Source: Salegentibacter salarius (GTDB lineage Bacteria; Bacteroidota; Bacteroidia; Flavobacteriales; Flavobacteriaceae). Taken from it: DNA of 64,000 nucleotides. The stretch is taken from assembly GCF_900168265.1 (NCBI RefSeq), contig NZ_FVZF01000004.1, forward strand, positions 1 to 64,000, in the 5' to 3' direction. The position numbers and the translations under genes were made by a program. The notes beneath the pieces are model-generated. The model had not been told where the DNA came from and ran no database searches. It saw only the letters and a list, made by a program, of their open reading frames with translations. This document shows, piece after piece, positions 9,170 through 17,128 of this stretch. Every line of letters starts with the position of its first letter. Within the stretch, counting starts at the first letter, position 1.

Positions 9170-9472
9170 AGGATGCTGAGGTTTCTTAGATATGCTTTAG
9201 ATAACTTGTAGAGTAAGAGAATGAATTTCCCGGCTTAGTCTTGGTTCGTTGGTCAAGTTAAATATTTTCTTTCTAAGGCTGCGGGCTATTTGAACCGTTT
9301 TTGTCTAGCGTTTACATTTCACTTAATTCATAATCTGGCACTGCCTATGAGTAAATTAAAATTTTTGCTAGAGTAAGGAGATTTAGATTGGTTTTAAAAA
9401 GATGATTTTAAATTAATAACAGTCCACATCATAGAAGGTAAAATTAGTGATCTGGGCATTAATCAAACCCAA
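9170..9472. other. Intergenic region with a short dispersed repeat
   Basis: No gene or convincing hairpin was seen. GTTCGTTGGTCAAGTTAA at 9244-9261 is the exact reverse complement of 41771-41788, beside the accessory island. This suggests a fragment of a dispersed sequence. Confidence 0.4.
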
Positions 9473-11347
9473 TCATCGGGCAAAATCAAATTCTATATGA
9501 GTTCCATCTTCTACATGTTCCCTCATTTTCCCATTAAGCTGTTGAGTAAGTAATTTCACCAATTGGGACCCAAAACCGGTTCCTTTGGGAGCAAGCCCCC
9601 TGGTTTTACCTACACCATTATCCCTAATTTCTAATTTTAAGTTCTGATCGCTATCTTTTTCTAAACTGATATTGATAACGCCTTTTTGTTTTTCAGGAAA
9701 TGCATATTTAAGTGCATTAGTAAGAAGTTCATTTACAATAAGGCCAATTGGAACCGCTGTATCTACATCCAGTTCCAGGTTATCCATAGCGCATTCTATT
9801 TTCACTTTATCTGCTGCATTAAAACTATCTAAAATACCTTCACTCAAATTGATGAAATAATCCTTCATTTCAATACTTCCAAGATTTTCTCCCTGATATA
9901 ATTTCTGATGAATAATTCCCATAGACTGCACCCTGTTCTGGCTGGCTATCATAGCATCTTTAGTGGCCGGATCCTCTATTTGAGCTGATTGCAAAGCGAT
10001 TAAGCTTTTCATCATTTCCAGGTTATTCTTTACGCGGTGGTGTATTTCTTTCAGCAATAATTCTTTTTCGGCATTTTTAGCCCGTATAATTTTAGTGGCC
10101 TTTTTATTCTTGTAGAAGAAATAAAGTAAAGAAAGCAGAAACAAAAGTAATAGCGAAGCTATCAAAATAAAGAGCATTTGCGTCTTACTTTTTTGTTCGA
10201 TCAAAGCAGCTTGAGATGCCAGGGCTTCATCCTTTTTCCCGGTTTCATACTTTATAGCCATTTCAGATTCAATACTACTAATCCTGTCCTCAAGCATCTT
10301 TTCTGAATTGGCATTTGCTTTTTCTCTATAGCGCAAGGCATTTTCAAAATCGTCTAACTGCCTGTAAGTTTCCGATAGATCTAAATAAGGTTGAACAAAA
10401 CCTATTTGCCCTTTATCTTCATAAGCGTTTACACCGGCTAACAGATGATCTAAAGCTAGCTCATATTCTTTCTGCAACAAATAAATTTTCCCAATTTCAG
10501 TGCGGTAAGTGGCGCAACGTTCTTCTCCTATATGCTCTATACACAGTTCCCAGGCTTTTAAATAATCTTTTAAAGCATGCTCATAATCCTCTGCTTTAAT
10601 ATAGACGTCACCGCGGTAGGAATATGCCCTAACTGGCACAAAAATTTCTTCCGGAACTTTGGTTCTAACAATTTCCAGGCATTCTTCTGTTGCCGCGTAA
10701 GCCTTTTCATATTCCCCCAATTCGCCATAACCAATAATTAAATTGAATTGAGCGATGGCTAAAGAACTGTAATTTTTGGTTTTTTCTAATAAAGGAATCG
10801 CCTGGTTTGTGTAAGCTACAGATTTTTCAAAATCTTCGGTCACGCGGAATTTCACACCTAAAGTACGATAAGCACTTCCCAGGCCCGCATCGTCATTTAA
10901 TTCTTCATATAAGTCGATCGACTTAAACAAGACCTCCTGGGCTTTTTCTAATTCTCCGGTATTTAGATAATCTATAGAAAGAGACCTGTAAGTATCTGCA
11001 ATTTTGTTTTTATCATTCGCCTTTATATGATAATCCAGTGCTTTTTCTGCGTGATACACTACCGAGTCTGGTGAGAAAACCCCATTATAAGAATGCCAGC
11101 TCGCTAAAGACTCGTGAACCTGGGCAGTTATGCTATCTGGCGCTGATTTCAAACTACGCATTAAAGTGTTTAATGCTATGGGGTGAAATTCTTCTAAATG
11201 CTCGCCTGAGGTCTCATGAGAGCGCATCCATCTAAGACTCGAATCTATAGGCTGATCTTTTAGATCATTTGCGTTTAGAGTTTTGGACTGCGAAAAACCG
11301 AGCCCGGCATAAAAACAAACCAGTACAATTACGAAAATTATTTTCAT
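9473..11347 (-). CDS. TPR-containing sensor histidine kinase (HisKA_2 type)
   Basis: This 624-residue sensor kinase has a signal peptide (VIVLVCFYAGLGFSQ), a periplasmic domain of repeated TPR-like helix pairs, a coiled coil, and one membrane segment (MLFILIASLLLLFLLSLLYFF, about residues 392-412). The phosphoacceptor box LLKEIHHRVKNNLEMMKSLIALQS is of the HisKA_2 class, and the ATPase has N-box NELLTNALKYAF and G-box DNGVGKTRG and GTGFGSQLV. Such kinases usually signal to LytTR or other response regulators. None is adjacent, so this is an orphan kinase with unknown partner and ligand. Confidence 0.9.
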   Translation of the reverse strand: MKIIFVIVLVCFYAGLGFSQSKTLNANDLKDQPIDSSLRWMRSHETSGEHLEEFHPIALNTLMRSLKSAPDSITAQVHESLASWHSYNGVFSPDSVVYHAEKALDYHIKANDKNKIADTYRSLSIDYLNTGELEKAQEVLFKSIDLYEELNDDAGLGSAYRTLGVKFRVTEDFEKSVAYTNQAIPLLEKTKNYSSLAIAQFNLIIGYGELGEYEKAYAATEECLEIVRTKVPEEIFVPVRAYSYRGDVYIKAEDYEHALKDYLKAWELCIEHIGEERCATYRTEIGKIYLLQKEYELALDHLLAGVNAYEDKGQIGFVQPYLDLSETYRQLDDFENALRYREKANANSEKMLEDRISSIESEMAIKYETGKKDEALASQAALIEQKSKTQMLFILIASLLLLFLLSLLYFFYKNKKATKIIRAKNAEKELLLKEIHHRVKNNLEMMKSLIALQSAQIEDPATKDAMIASQNRVQSMGIIHQKLYQGENLGSIEMKDYFINLSEGILDSFNAADKVKIECAMDNLELDVDTAVPIGLIVNELLTNALKYAFPEKQKGVINISLEKDSDQNLKLEIRDNGVGKTRGLAPKGTGFGSQLVKLLTQQLNGKMREHVEDGTHIEFDFAR

Positions 11348-11597
11348 AGCTATTGAAATACTGGGAGCAAAGTATACTAGCTATGAATATACAACAATCT
11401 CTCTTAAAATCTACAGGAATAATTTCACAAAGAACTGAATTCCAATTAATTTACTATAGTCCTGGACTACTTCAGAAGAGAATACATTATTGTACTATGT
11501 GGAAAGCGGTATAGTTCTCGCCTTTTATTTTCGAATTTTTCGGAAAATATGGCTGAAGCATCTGGCCAGGTAATAATTAACAGCTTAAAGATCATAA

Positions 11598-12029
11598 TTA
11601 AGCATCATCAGTTTCGAAATACAAATGATAATGATTACTGCATCCCGGGTTAAAACTAGCTTTACAATTTGGGCAGGTATTACTAGATTCCATGTATTCA
11701 TTGATACTAAGTTCGTGGCCACAAACGCCACATAAAATGGCTTTTTCGGTAAACTCAGTTTTAGGCCAAACCTCGTGTTCGTGGTCAGCCGCTTCTTCGT
11801 GACATGAAAAGCAGGGGTAGTATTTATCGCAACATTTAAATTTAATAGCAATTACATCCAATGCTGAATGCCAATGTATACAACGAGTTTGTTTGTCTAT
11901 AGATTGGCCGTAAACAGTAGTCCCGTTAAGCTGAAAAATATTGGTAGATTCCGGCATCTTTTCCTGGGCGTAAGTTGCGTTGAAACAAAACAATATTATT
12001 AAGAAGTTGATTAGGTACTTTATTTTCAT
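11598..12029 (-). CDS. CHY zinc-finger protein with predicted signal peptide
   Basis: This 143-residue protein is a CHY zinc finger: TRCIHWHSALDVIAIKFKCC, then YYPCFSCHEEAADH, ILCGVCGHELSI, CPNCKASFNPGC and HYHLYFE, giving the full set of Cys/His ligands for several zinc ions. The ATG at 12029 is chosen because it gives a clean hydrophobic leader (KYLINFLIILFCFNATYAQE); an upstream ATG at 12098 would add an unlikely extension. Family members are normally cytoplasmic and leaderless, so an internal Met (MPESTNIF) just after the leader is an alternative start. The function of the family is unknown. Confidence 0.82.
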   Translation of the reverse strand: MKIKYLINFLIILFCFNATYAQEKMPESTNIFQLNGTTVYGQSIDKQTRCIHWHSALDVIAIKFKCCDKYYPCFSCHEEAADHEHEVWPKTEFTEKAILCGVCGHELSINEYMESSNTCPNCKASFNPGCSNHYHLYFETDDA

Positions 12030-12152
12030 TATTTGATAATTCTTTTCAAATATTAATGAACTGTAGATCCTCGTTAATTTCAATATAGAATCGATCAATT
12101 AGAAACTTTGAAATTAGCTACAGGCATTTGGAGTACAATCTTAAATAAAAAA

Positions 12153-12184
12153 CCCGCAAAACACAATATAAAAAGTGTTTGCGG
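12153..12184 (-). terminator. Rho-independent terminator after tRNA-Arg
   Basis: On the minus strand CCGCAAACAC pairs with GTGTTTTGCGG (one bulge) and is followed by GTTTTTTATTT. It lies 10 bases beyond the tRNA 3' end, in the correct orientation. Confidence 0.85.
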
Positions 12185-12194
12185 ATTTATCTAG

Positions 12195-12268
12195 TGACCG
12201 CGGCAGGATTCAAACCTGCAACCCTCAGAGCCGAAATCTGATGCGCTATTCAGTTGCGCCACGCGGCC
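12195..12268 (-). tRNA. tRNA-Arg (anticodon TCG)
   Basis: On the minus strand this folds as a 74-base tRNA. GGCCGCG pairs with CGCGGTC (one G-U) as the acceptor stem, with discriminator A. The D arm contains GCGCAACTGAATAGCGC. The anticodon stem TCAGA/TCTGA encloses TTTCGGC, giving anticodon TCG (Arg, codon CGA). The T arm is GCAGG-TTTGAAT-CCTGC. The CCA end is not encoded. Confidence 0.93.
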
Positions 12269-12329
12269 AGTATCTAGTTAGCAGTTAGCAAAAACTAAAA
12301 AATATTTATTTTCAATTTTATTTTGAAAA

Positions 12330-12782
12330 TTACTTACTCAATTTTTTCTTAACGATGGTAGAAATGGTTTTACCATCAGCTCTACCGGCCAGTTCAGCAC
12401 TTGCCATTCCCATCACTTTCCCCATATCCTGCATTCCGCTGGCTCCGGTTTTCGCGATAACTTCGTCTACTTTAGCTTCAATCTCAGCTTCGCTTAATTG
12501 TTCCGGTAAAAAAGACTCGATCACAGCGGCTTGCTTTTCTTCAGGCTCTGCCAAATCTGGTCTGTTTTGCTCGCGGTATATCACAGCGCTGTCTTTACGC
12601 TGCTTTACCAATTTTTGCAGAAGCTTTAACTCCTCATCCTCGGTTAAACCATCTTTTGCAGAACTTTCGGTATTTGCCAATAAAATAGCTCCTTTTACCG
12701 ATCGTAAAGCTTCTAGCTTTTCGCTGTCTTTAGCCTTCATAGCAGCCTTCATCTCTGCCATTACTTTATCCTGTAAACTCAT
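12330..12782 (-). CDS. yqeY: GatB/YqeY domain protein
   Basis: This 150-residue YqeY family protein has an N-terminal helical part (MKAAMKAKDSEKLEALRSVKGAILL) and the C-terminal GatB-tail-like domain (ESFLPEQLSEAEIEAKVDEVIAKTGASGMQDMGKVMGMASAELAGRADGKTISTIVKKKL). The second domain resembles the tRNA-binding tail of GatB, so a tRNA-related role is usually inferred, but no activity is established. It lies about 60 bases upstream of tRNA-Arg on the same strand. Confidence 0.93.
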   Translation of the reverse strand: MSLQDKVMAEMKAAMKAKDSEKLEALRSVKGAILLANTESSAKDGLTEDEELKLLQKLVKQRKDSAVIYREQNRPDLAEPEEKQAAVIESFLPEQLSEAEIEAKVDEVIAKTGASGMQDMGKVMGMASAELAGRADGKTISTIVKKKLSK

Positions 12783-12793
12783 ATATAACTTGT

Positions 12794-12818
12794 GTCATTT
12801 CCGCGCAGGCGGAAATCT
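12794..12818. repeat. REP-like palindrome (GTCATTTCCGC type)
   Basis: ATTTCCGC and GCGGAAAT flank GCAG, preceded by GTC and followed by CT. Three relatives occur at 54430-54454, 54638-54662 and 54704-54728, so it belongs to a dispersed extragenic palindrome family. Confidence 0.7.
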
Positions 12819-12958
12819 AATTATTGTCAATTCCGTCTCGATAATTATCTGAAGCAAAAATCTAAATTCAGCAGCGAAGATAAAATATTAAAATTAAATT
12901 CCCCACTTATTCTCCCTTCAAAATTAAGTATCTTAAGACTTCAAACATAGCTTTTATT

Positions 12959-13150
12959 ATGAAAAACCTCTTTATTTGTATCCTTCTTTTCCTAAGCTTT
13001 TCAATTTCAGCACAAGAGCGATTTATAGAAGATTCTTTTAAGCTCAAAAAAACCGAAACCAAAACTTACGCTACCAAAGATGGCGAAGCTTTAAAGCTGG
13101 ATATTTACCAGCCGAAAAAAGATACCATGCAGCAAAGGCCGCTACACTGA
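12959..13150 (+). pseudogene. N-terminal fragment of a secreted alpha/beta-hydrolase (esterase-like)
   Basis: This 63-residue ORF has a signal peptide (LFICILLFLSFSISAQE) and the start of a secreted esterase: FKLKKTETKTYATKDGEALKLDIYQPKKDTMQQRPL. In intact relatives this stretch runs into the oxyanion-hole HGGxF strand and the catalytic domain, but here it stops at once. A second frame just beyond (13149 onward) reads ETYPGFNN and then a stop, which could be the original C-terminus. An internal deletion with a frame change would explain both. The peptide itself is unlikely to be functional. Confidence 0.6.
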
Positions 13151-13229
13151 AACCTATCCGGGCTTTAATAATTAGTATTTAATCCAAAATATAGGATTTT
13201 TTCCTATTTTTGGATCAAACTTCAAGACT

Positions 13230-14489
13230 ATGATGTTTGAACGAATTAAGGAAAAACTCGAAATTCTTGCTGATGCAGCAAAATACGATGTTTCCTGCTC
13301 CAGTAGCGGCAGTAAACGTACTAACAAAAATAAAGGACTGGGAAATTCAGATGGAATGGGAATTTGCCACTCTTATACCCAGGACGGGCGCTGCGTTTCA
13401 TTACTCAAAATTCTACTTACCAATCATTGTATTTTTGATTGTGCCTATTGCGTTACCCGCCGAAGTAACGATATAAAAAGAGCTGCTTTTAAAGTCCAGG
13501 AAGTAGTAGATCTAACGATTAATTTCTATCGAAGAAATTATATTGAAGGCCTGTTTTTGAGTTCCGGGATTTTTAAAGATGCCGATTTCACTATGGAGCG
13601 ACTTATACGGGTGGCGAAGAAGCTGAGACTGGAAGAAAACTTTAATGGCTATATTCATTTAAAATCTATTCCCGGCGCAAGTGACGAACTTATGCGTGAA
13701 GCCGGTCTATATGCCGACAGGCTAAGCGTAAATATTGAAATTCCAACAATCTCCGGTCTAAAAAAACTTGCACCAGAGAAAAATCATTCTGATTTCATTA
13801 AACCCATGAATAAAGTGAAGAATGAAATTATACAGTATAATTCTGAAAAAAAATTAATTAAAAGCACGCCGAAATATGCACCTGCCGGCCAAAGCACCCA
13901 GATGATAGTTGGAGCCTCTGGGGAAAGCGATAGGGAAATTATGCTTTCGGCAAATTATTATTATAAAAATTATAATATGAAACGGGTGTATTACTCGGGC
14001 TATGTTCCAATAAGTAATGATCCAAGATTACCGTCGCTGGGTTCACAAGTTCCTATGCTTAGAGAAAACCGGCTTTATCAAACCGATTGGCTCATGCGTT
14101 TCTATGGTTTTGAGGTAAACGAATTATTGAATCAGCAATTTCCAAATTTAGATGTAGAGGTAGATCCAAAACTAAGCTGGGCTCTAAGAAATCAGCATCA
14201 GTTTCCGGTAGATGTGAATATTGCCGAAAAAGAAATGTTATTAAGAATTCCTGGAGTTGGTTTAAAGTCTGCTCATAAAATACTTCAGGCCAGAAGGTTT
14301 AGAAAACTCAATTACGATCATCTAAAGGCTATAGGCGTGGCTTTAAACCGCGCTCGCTACTTTATTATCTGTGATTCCCGAGGTTGGGAAACGCGCGACC
14401 TGGGACCGGCAAAAATAAAGTCTTTAATTCTTCGGAATTCTGTTGGAAAATTTAGGAAGGAATACAGCAGTCAATTAAGTTTATTTTAG
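13230..14489 (+). CDS. Radical SAM protein, putative DNA modification/repair (TIGR03916-like)
   Basis: This 419-residue radical SAM protein has the 4Fe-4S motif CIFDCAYC, ligands C67, C71 and C74. It is followed by FLSSGIF and the helical, strand-ending features of a SAM barrel (HLKSIPGASDELM, DRLSVNIEIPT). The C-terminus has a helix-hairpin-helix, LLRIPGVGLKSAHKILQARR, which suggests contact with DNA. The family is known as the radical-SAM partner of a uracil-DNA-glycosylase-like / DUF4130 protein. The next gene, one base away, is that partner. The substrate of the pair is not established. Confidence 0.9.
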   Translation: MMFERIKEKLEILADAAKYDVSCSSSGSKRTNKNKGLGNSDGMGICHSYTQDGRCVSLLKILLTNHCIFDCAYCVTRRSNDIKRAAFKVQEVVDLTINFYRRNYIEGLFLSSGIFKDADFTMERLIRVAKKLRLEENFNGYIHLKSIPGASDELMREAGLYADRLSVNIEIPTISGLKKLAPEKNHSDFIKPMNKVKNEIIQYNSEKKLIKSTPKYAPAGQSTQMIVGASGESDREIMLSANYYYKNYNMKRVYYSGYVPISNDPRLPSLGSQVPMLRENRLYQTDWLMRFYGFEVNELLNQQFPNLDVEVDPKLSWALRNQHQFPVDVNIAEKEMLLRIPGVGLKSAHKILQARRFRKLNYDHLKAIGVALNRARYFIICDSRGWETRDLGPAKIKSLILRNSVGKFRKEYSSQLSLF

Positions 14490-14490
14490 A

Positions 14491-15273
14491 ATGAAACCAT
14501 CTACCTCTCTTATCTATGATGGCACCTTCCATGGTCTCCTCACCTGTGTTTATACCGCTTTTGAAGAAAAATTATTAGTGTATAATATTCTCCCACCCGG
14601 CATTCCTCAAACTGATATGTTTGCCGAAAATATTGAGGTTTTTACAGATGAAGTTAAAGCTAAACGTGTTTGGCTGGGATTTCAAAAATACGCTACGCAA
14701 AGGGGGCAAAACTCGATATATTATGCCTACCTGAGTGAATTACCTAAAATTGAACTTGATATTTTAAGGTATTTTCAGCATACCTTTAATTGCAAGACGA
14801 GTGTTGATGGCGATTTTGCCAATGTTCACGTTTTAAAAATTGCGCAAACGGCTAAGAAAGTGGGAAGGGAAAAACATAGAATGGAAGCTTTTGTTAGGTT
14901 TCAGCTTACTAAAGACAATATCTACTTTTCTAATATTGAACCCGATTTTAATGTACTTCCAATAATTGAAAAGCATTTTACGTCACGTTATAGCGATCAA
15001 CAATGGATTATTTATGATCTAAAACGAAAGTTCGGATTATATTACGACTTAGAAAAGGCGAGAGTAATTCATATTAATTTTTCCAAAAACTTATCCTCAT
15101 CAGAAGAAAAAGAGCTTTTATTCGATACTACAGAAATTAAATTTCAGCAATTATGGAAGAAATATTTTGAAGCTACCACTATCAAATCCCGCATAAACAC
15201 AAGGCTTCACCACCAGCATGTACCTAAACGATATTGGAAATATTTGAGTGAAAAGAATCCCTTGCATAATTAA
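14491..15273 (+). CDS. DUF4130 protein, partner of the radical SAM protein (TIGR03915-like)
   Basis: This 260-residue protein starts with LIYDGTFHGLLTCVYTAFEE, the hallmark of the TIGR03915/DUF4130 family. MEAFVRFQLTKDNIYFSNIEPDFNVLP, the DUF4130 core, and QQWIIYDLKRKFGLYYDL follow. In many bacteria this domain is fused to a uracil-DNA-glycosylase-like domain; here it stands alone, so the glycosylase part is absent. The one-base gap shows tight coupling with the radical SAM gene. A DNA repair or base-modification role is inferred from the family and the partner's HhH motif only. Confidence 0.88.
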   Translation: MKPSTSLIYDGTFHGLLTCVYTAFEEKLLVYNILPPGIPQTDMFAENIEVFTDEVKAKRVWLGFQKYATQRGQNSIYYAYLSELPKIELDILRYFQHTFNCKTSVDGDFANVHVLKIAQTAKKVGREKHRMEAFVRFQLTKDNIYFSNIEPDFNVLPIIEKHFTSRYSDQQWIIYDLKRKFGLYYDLEKARVIHINFSKNLSSSEEKELLFDTTEIKFQQLWKKYFEATTIKSRINTRLHHQHVPKRYWKYLSEKNPLHN

Positions 15274-15319
15274 AAAATAGTTTAAATTTGCTACTTCAAC
15301 TAATTAAACATATTCTAAA

Positions 15320-15556
15320 ATGAAAAAATTATTCTTACTTTTTGCTGTTGCAACAATGTCTCTTTCTATCTACTCTTGTAGAGAAACTACTGAAGAAAAA
15401 ACTGAAGACGCTATGGAGTCTGCAGGTGAAGATATAGAAAACGCAGCTGAAGAGGCCGGTGACGAAATGGAAGAAGCAGGTAACGAAATGGAAGCTGAAG
15501 CTGAAGAAGCTGAAGCAGAGATGGAAGAAGAAATGAACGAAGACGATAACATGTAA
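15320..15556 (+). CDS. Small acidic lipoprotein, paralog 1
   Basis: This 78-residue protein has a lipoprotein signal ending in lipobox SIYSC, cysteine at about residue 20. The mature part is almost entirely Glu, Ala, Met and Asp in heptad-like order (GEDIENAAEEAGDEMEEAGN), so it should be a long acidic helix. Its start CRETTEEKTEDA is nearly repeated by the next gene. A terminator follows at 15581-15613. The role is unknown; envelope spacing or metal binding is possible. Confidence 0.75.
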   Translation: MKKLFLLFAVATMSLSIYSCRETTEEKTEDAMESAGEDIENAAEEAGDEMEEAGNEMEAEAEEAEAEMEEEMNEDDNM

Positions 15557-15580
15557 TCGTTTCATTCTTGAAAAATTCCA

Positions 15581-15613
15581 AAAGCTGCTTTCTTCACAGG
15601 AAGCAGCTTTTTT
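15581..15613 (+). terminator. Intrinsic terminator between the two lipoprotein genes
   Basis: AAAGCTGCTT and AAGCAGCTTT (with one more T/G-flanked pair) enclose CTTCACAG and run into T6. It separates the two paralogous genes into independent transcripts or gives partial readthrough. Confidence 0.85.
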
Positions 15614-15635
15614 CATTAAAAATAAAAATGTAAAT

Positions 15636-15866
15636 ATGAAAAAGTCAGTTTTAATTATAGGGGCCATTTTTGCTCTAAGCCTATATTCCTGCCGTGAAAC
15701 TACCCAGGAAAAGACAGAAGATGCCGTAGAAGCTATAGGGGAAGACATTGAAGACAATGTGAACAAGGCCGGAGACAAAGTTAAAGAAGGCGCTGAAAAA
15801 ATAGAAAAAGGTGCTGAAGAAGTAGAAAAAGAAATCGATGAAGAAATTCACGAAGATGATATGTAA
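15636..15866 (+). CDS. Small acidic/coiled lipoprotein, paralog 2
   Basis: This 76-residue paralog of the preceding gene has lipobox SLYSC and then CRETTQEKTEDAVEAIGEDIED. The mature segment is a predicted helix with more lysine (NKAGDKVKEGAEKIEKGAEEVEKEIDEEIHEDDM), so unlike its twin it is amphipathic rather than purely acidic. The pair probably arose by tandem duplication and diverged in charge. The function is not known. Confidence 0.75.
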   Translation: MKKSVLIIGAIFALSLYSCRETTQEKTEDAVEAIGEDIEDNVNKAGDKVKEGAEKIEKGAEEVEKEIDEEIHEDDM

Positions 15867-15933
15867 GTCATAATAGCATACCCTTTAGTGAATTAAAGAA
15901 ATTAGGGCTGTTTTTAAATATTTTACGCCTGTC

Positions 15934-15955
15934 TAAATGCTTTAATGCATTTAGA
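15934..15955. repeat. Small palindrome between convergent genes
   Basis: CTAAATGC and GCATTTAG enclose TTTAAT. It lies between the convergent lipoprotein and polyprenyl synthase genes. It has no strong T-run and resembles a degenerate end of the 1732/26762 repeat family. Confidence 0.4.
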
Positions 15956-16003
15956 TCCTGAACCAATATGGTTGAAAAGGCTAGTAAAGTTTATAAAACA
16001 GCT

Positions 16004-16981
16004 TTATTTTTTACGTTCTATTACGTAATTAACCATTAATTCCAGCGATTCACGATATGCTGAGGCAGAATATTCTTCCAGGATCACTAAAGCTTCCTGC
16101 TGAAATTCTTGCATGCGCCTCACGGAATAATCAAGGCCACCTTTATCTTTTACAAACTGGATCACCTCGTTTACACGCTTCTTATCTTTGTTGTGATTTT
16201 TAACCGAATTAATCACCCAATCTTTCTCTTTCTTAGTAGAATTATTTAAAGCATAAATTAGTGGCAAAGTCATTTTTTGCTCTTTAATATCAATGCCTGT
16301 AGGTTTTCCTATTTTTTCGTTTCCGTAGTCAAAGAGATCATCTTTTATCTGAAAGGCCATCCCTATCAACTCCCCAAATTTCCGCATTTTTTCAACCGCA
16401 ACAGAATCTGGTTTCACTGAAGCAGCGCCTAAACTACAGCAAGCTGCAATAAGCGTAGCTGTTTTTTGCCGAATAATATCGTAATAAACCTCCTCTGTAA
16501 TATCCAGCCTTCTGGCTTTTTCAATTTGTAGCAGTTCGCCTTCACTCATTTCCCTTACGGCAACCGAGATAATTTTTAACAGATCAAAATCATTGTTATC
16601 TATAGAGAGCAGCAAACCTTTAGAAAGTAAATAATCCCCAACTAGAACAGCAATTTTATTCTTCCACAATGCATTTATGCTGAAGAAGCCACGGCGGCGG
16701 TTAGAATCATCTACTACATCATCGTGAACCAAAGTAGCGGTATGAATAAGTTCTATAACTGAAGCTCCGCGATAAGTACGTTCGTTCACATTGCCCTCTG
16801 AAACCATTTTGGCGACCAGGAATACGAACATAGGCCGCATCTGCTTTCCTTTGCGGTTCACGATGTAATGAGTGATCCTGTTAAGAAGGGCAACCTTAGA
16901 AGACATGGCTTCCAGGAACTTTTTTTCAAAAAGTTCCATTTCTTTCTCGACCGGAAGTTTTATTTGGGAAATTACTTTCAT
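16004..16981 (-). CDS. Polyprenyl diphosphate synthase (trans-isoprenyl)
   Basis: This 325-residue trans-prenyltransferase condenses isopentenyl diphosphate onto an allylic diphosphate to build the side chain of menaquinone. The first aspartate-rich motif is HDDVVDDSNRRRG (D87, D88 and D91-92), the second is FQIKDDLFDY near residue 217, and GKQMRP near 45 contributes substrate binding. Length and motifs fit octaprenyl/heptaprenyl-type synthases of Bacteroidetes, probably making the C30 chain of MK-6; chain length is inferred from the phylum, not from residues. It lies upstream of rlmN in reverse order with a gap of about 150 bases. Confidence 0.92.
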   Translation of the reverse strand: MKVISQIKLPVEKEMELFEKKFLEAMSSKVALLNRITHYIVNRKGKQMRPMFVFLVAKMVSEGNVNERTYRGASVIELIHTATLVHDDVVDDSNRRRGFFSINALWKNKIAVLVGDYLLSKGLLLSIDNNDFDLLKIISVAVREMSEGELLQIEKARRLDITEEVYYDIIRQKTATLIAACCSLGAASVKPDSVAVEKMRKFGELIGMAFQIKDDLFDYGNEKIGKPTGIDIKEQKMTLPLIYALNNSTKKEKDWVINSVKNHNKDKKRVNEVIQFVKDKGGLDYSVRRMQEFQQEALVILEEYSASAYRESLELMVNYVIERKK

Positions 16982-17128
16982 TAAGCCACCAAAGATAATT
17001 ATTTATAGAGAATATTCAGTGGTGGTTTTTCTTTCAAAATCAAGAATATTAGGCAGGTTTGAGAGATTCTAAAAATTATTTTGTAATTCAAGGGCTAGCT
17101 GTGGCAAATTCAGTGCTCCATCGGGCTT

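Noticed and set aside
9473-11347. Response regulator adjacent to the histidine kinase
   Set aside because: No receiver or LytTR domain is encoded within several kilobases, so it is treated as an orphan kinase.
12330-12852. Long plus-strand ORF opposite yqeY
   Set aside because: Rich in Ser, Ala and Ile with no domain; it is the antisense shadow of yqeY.
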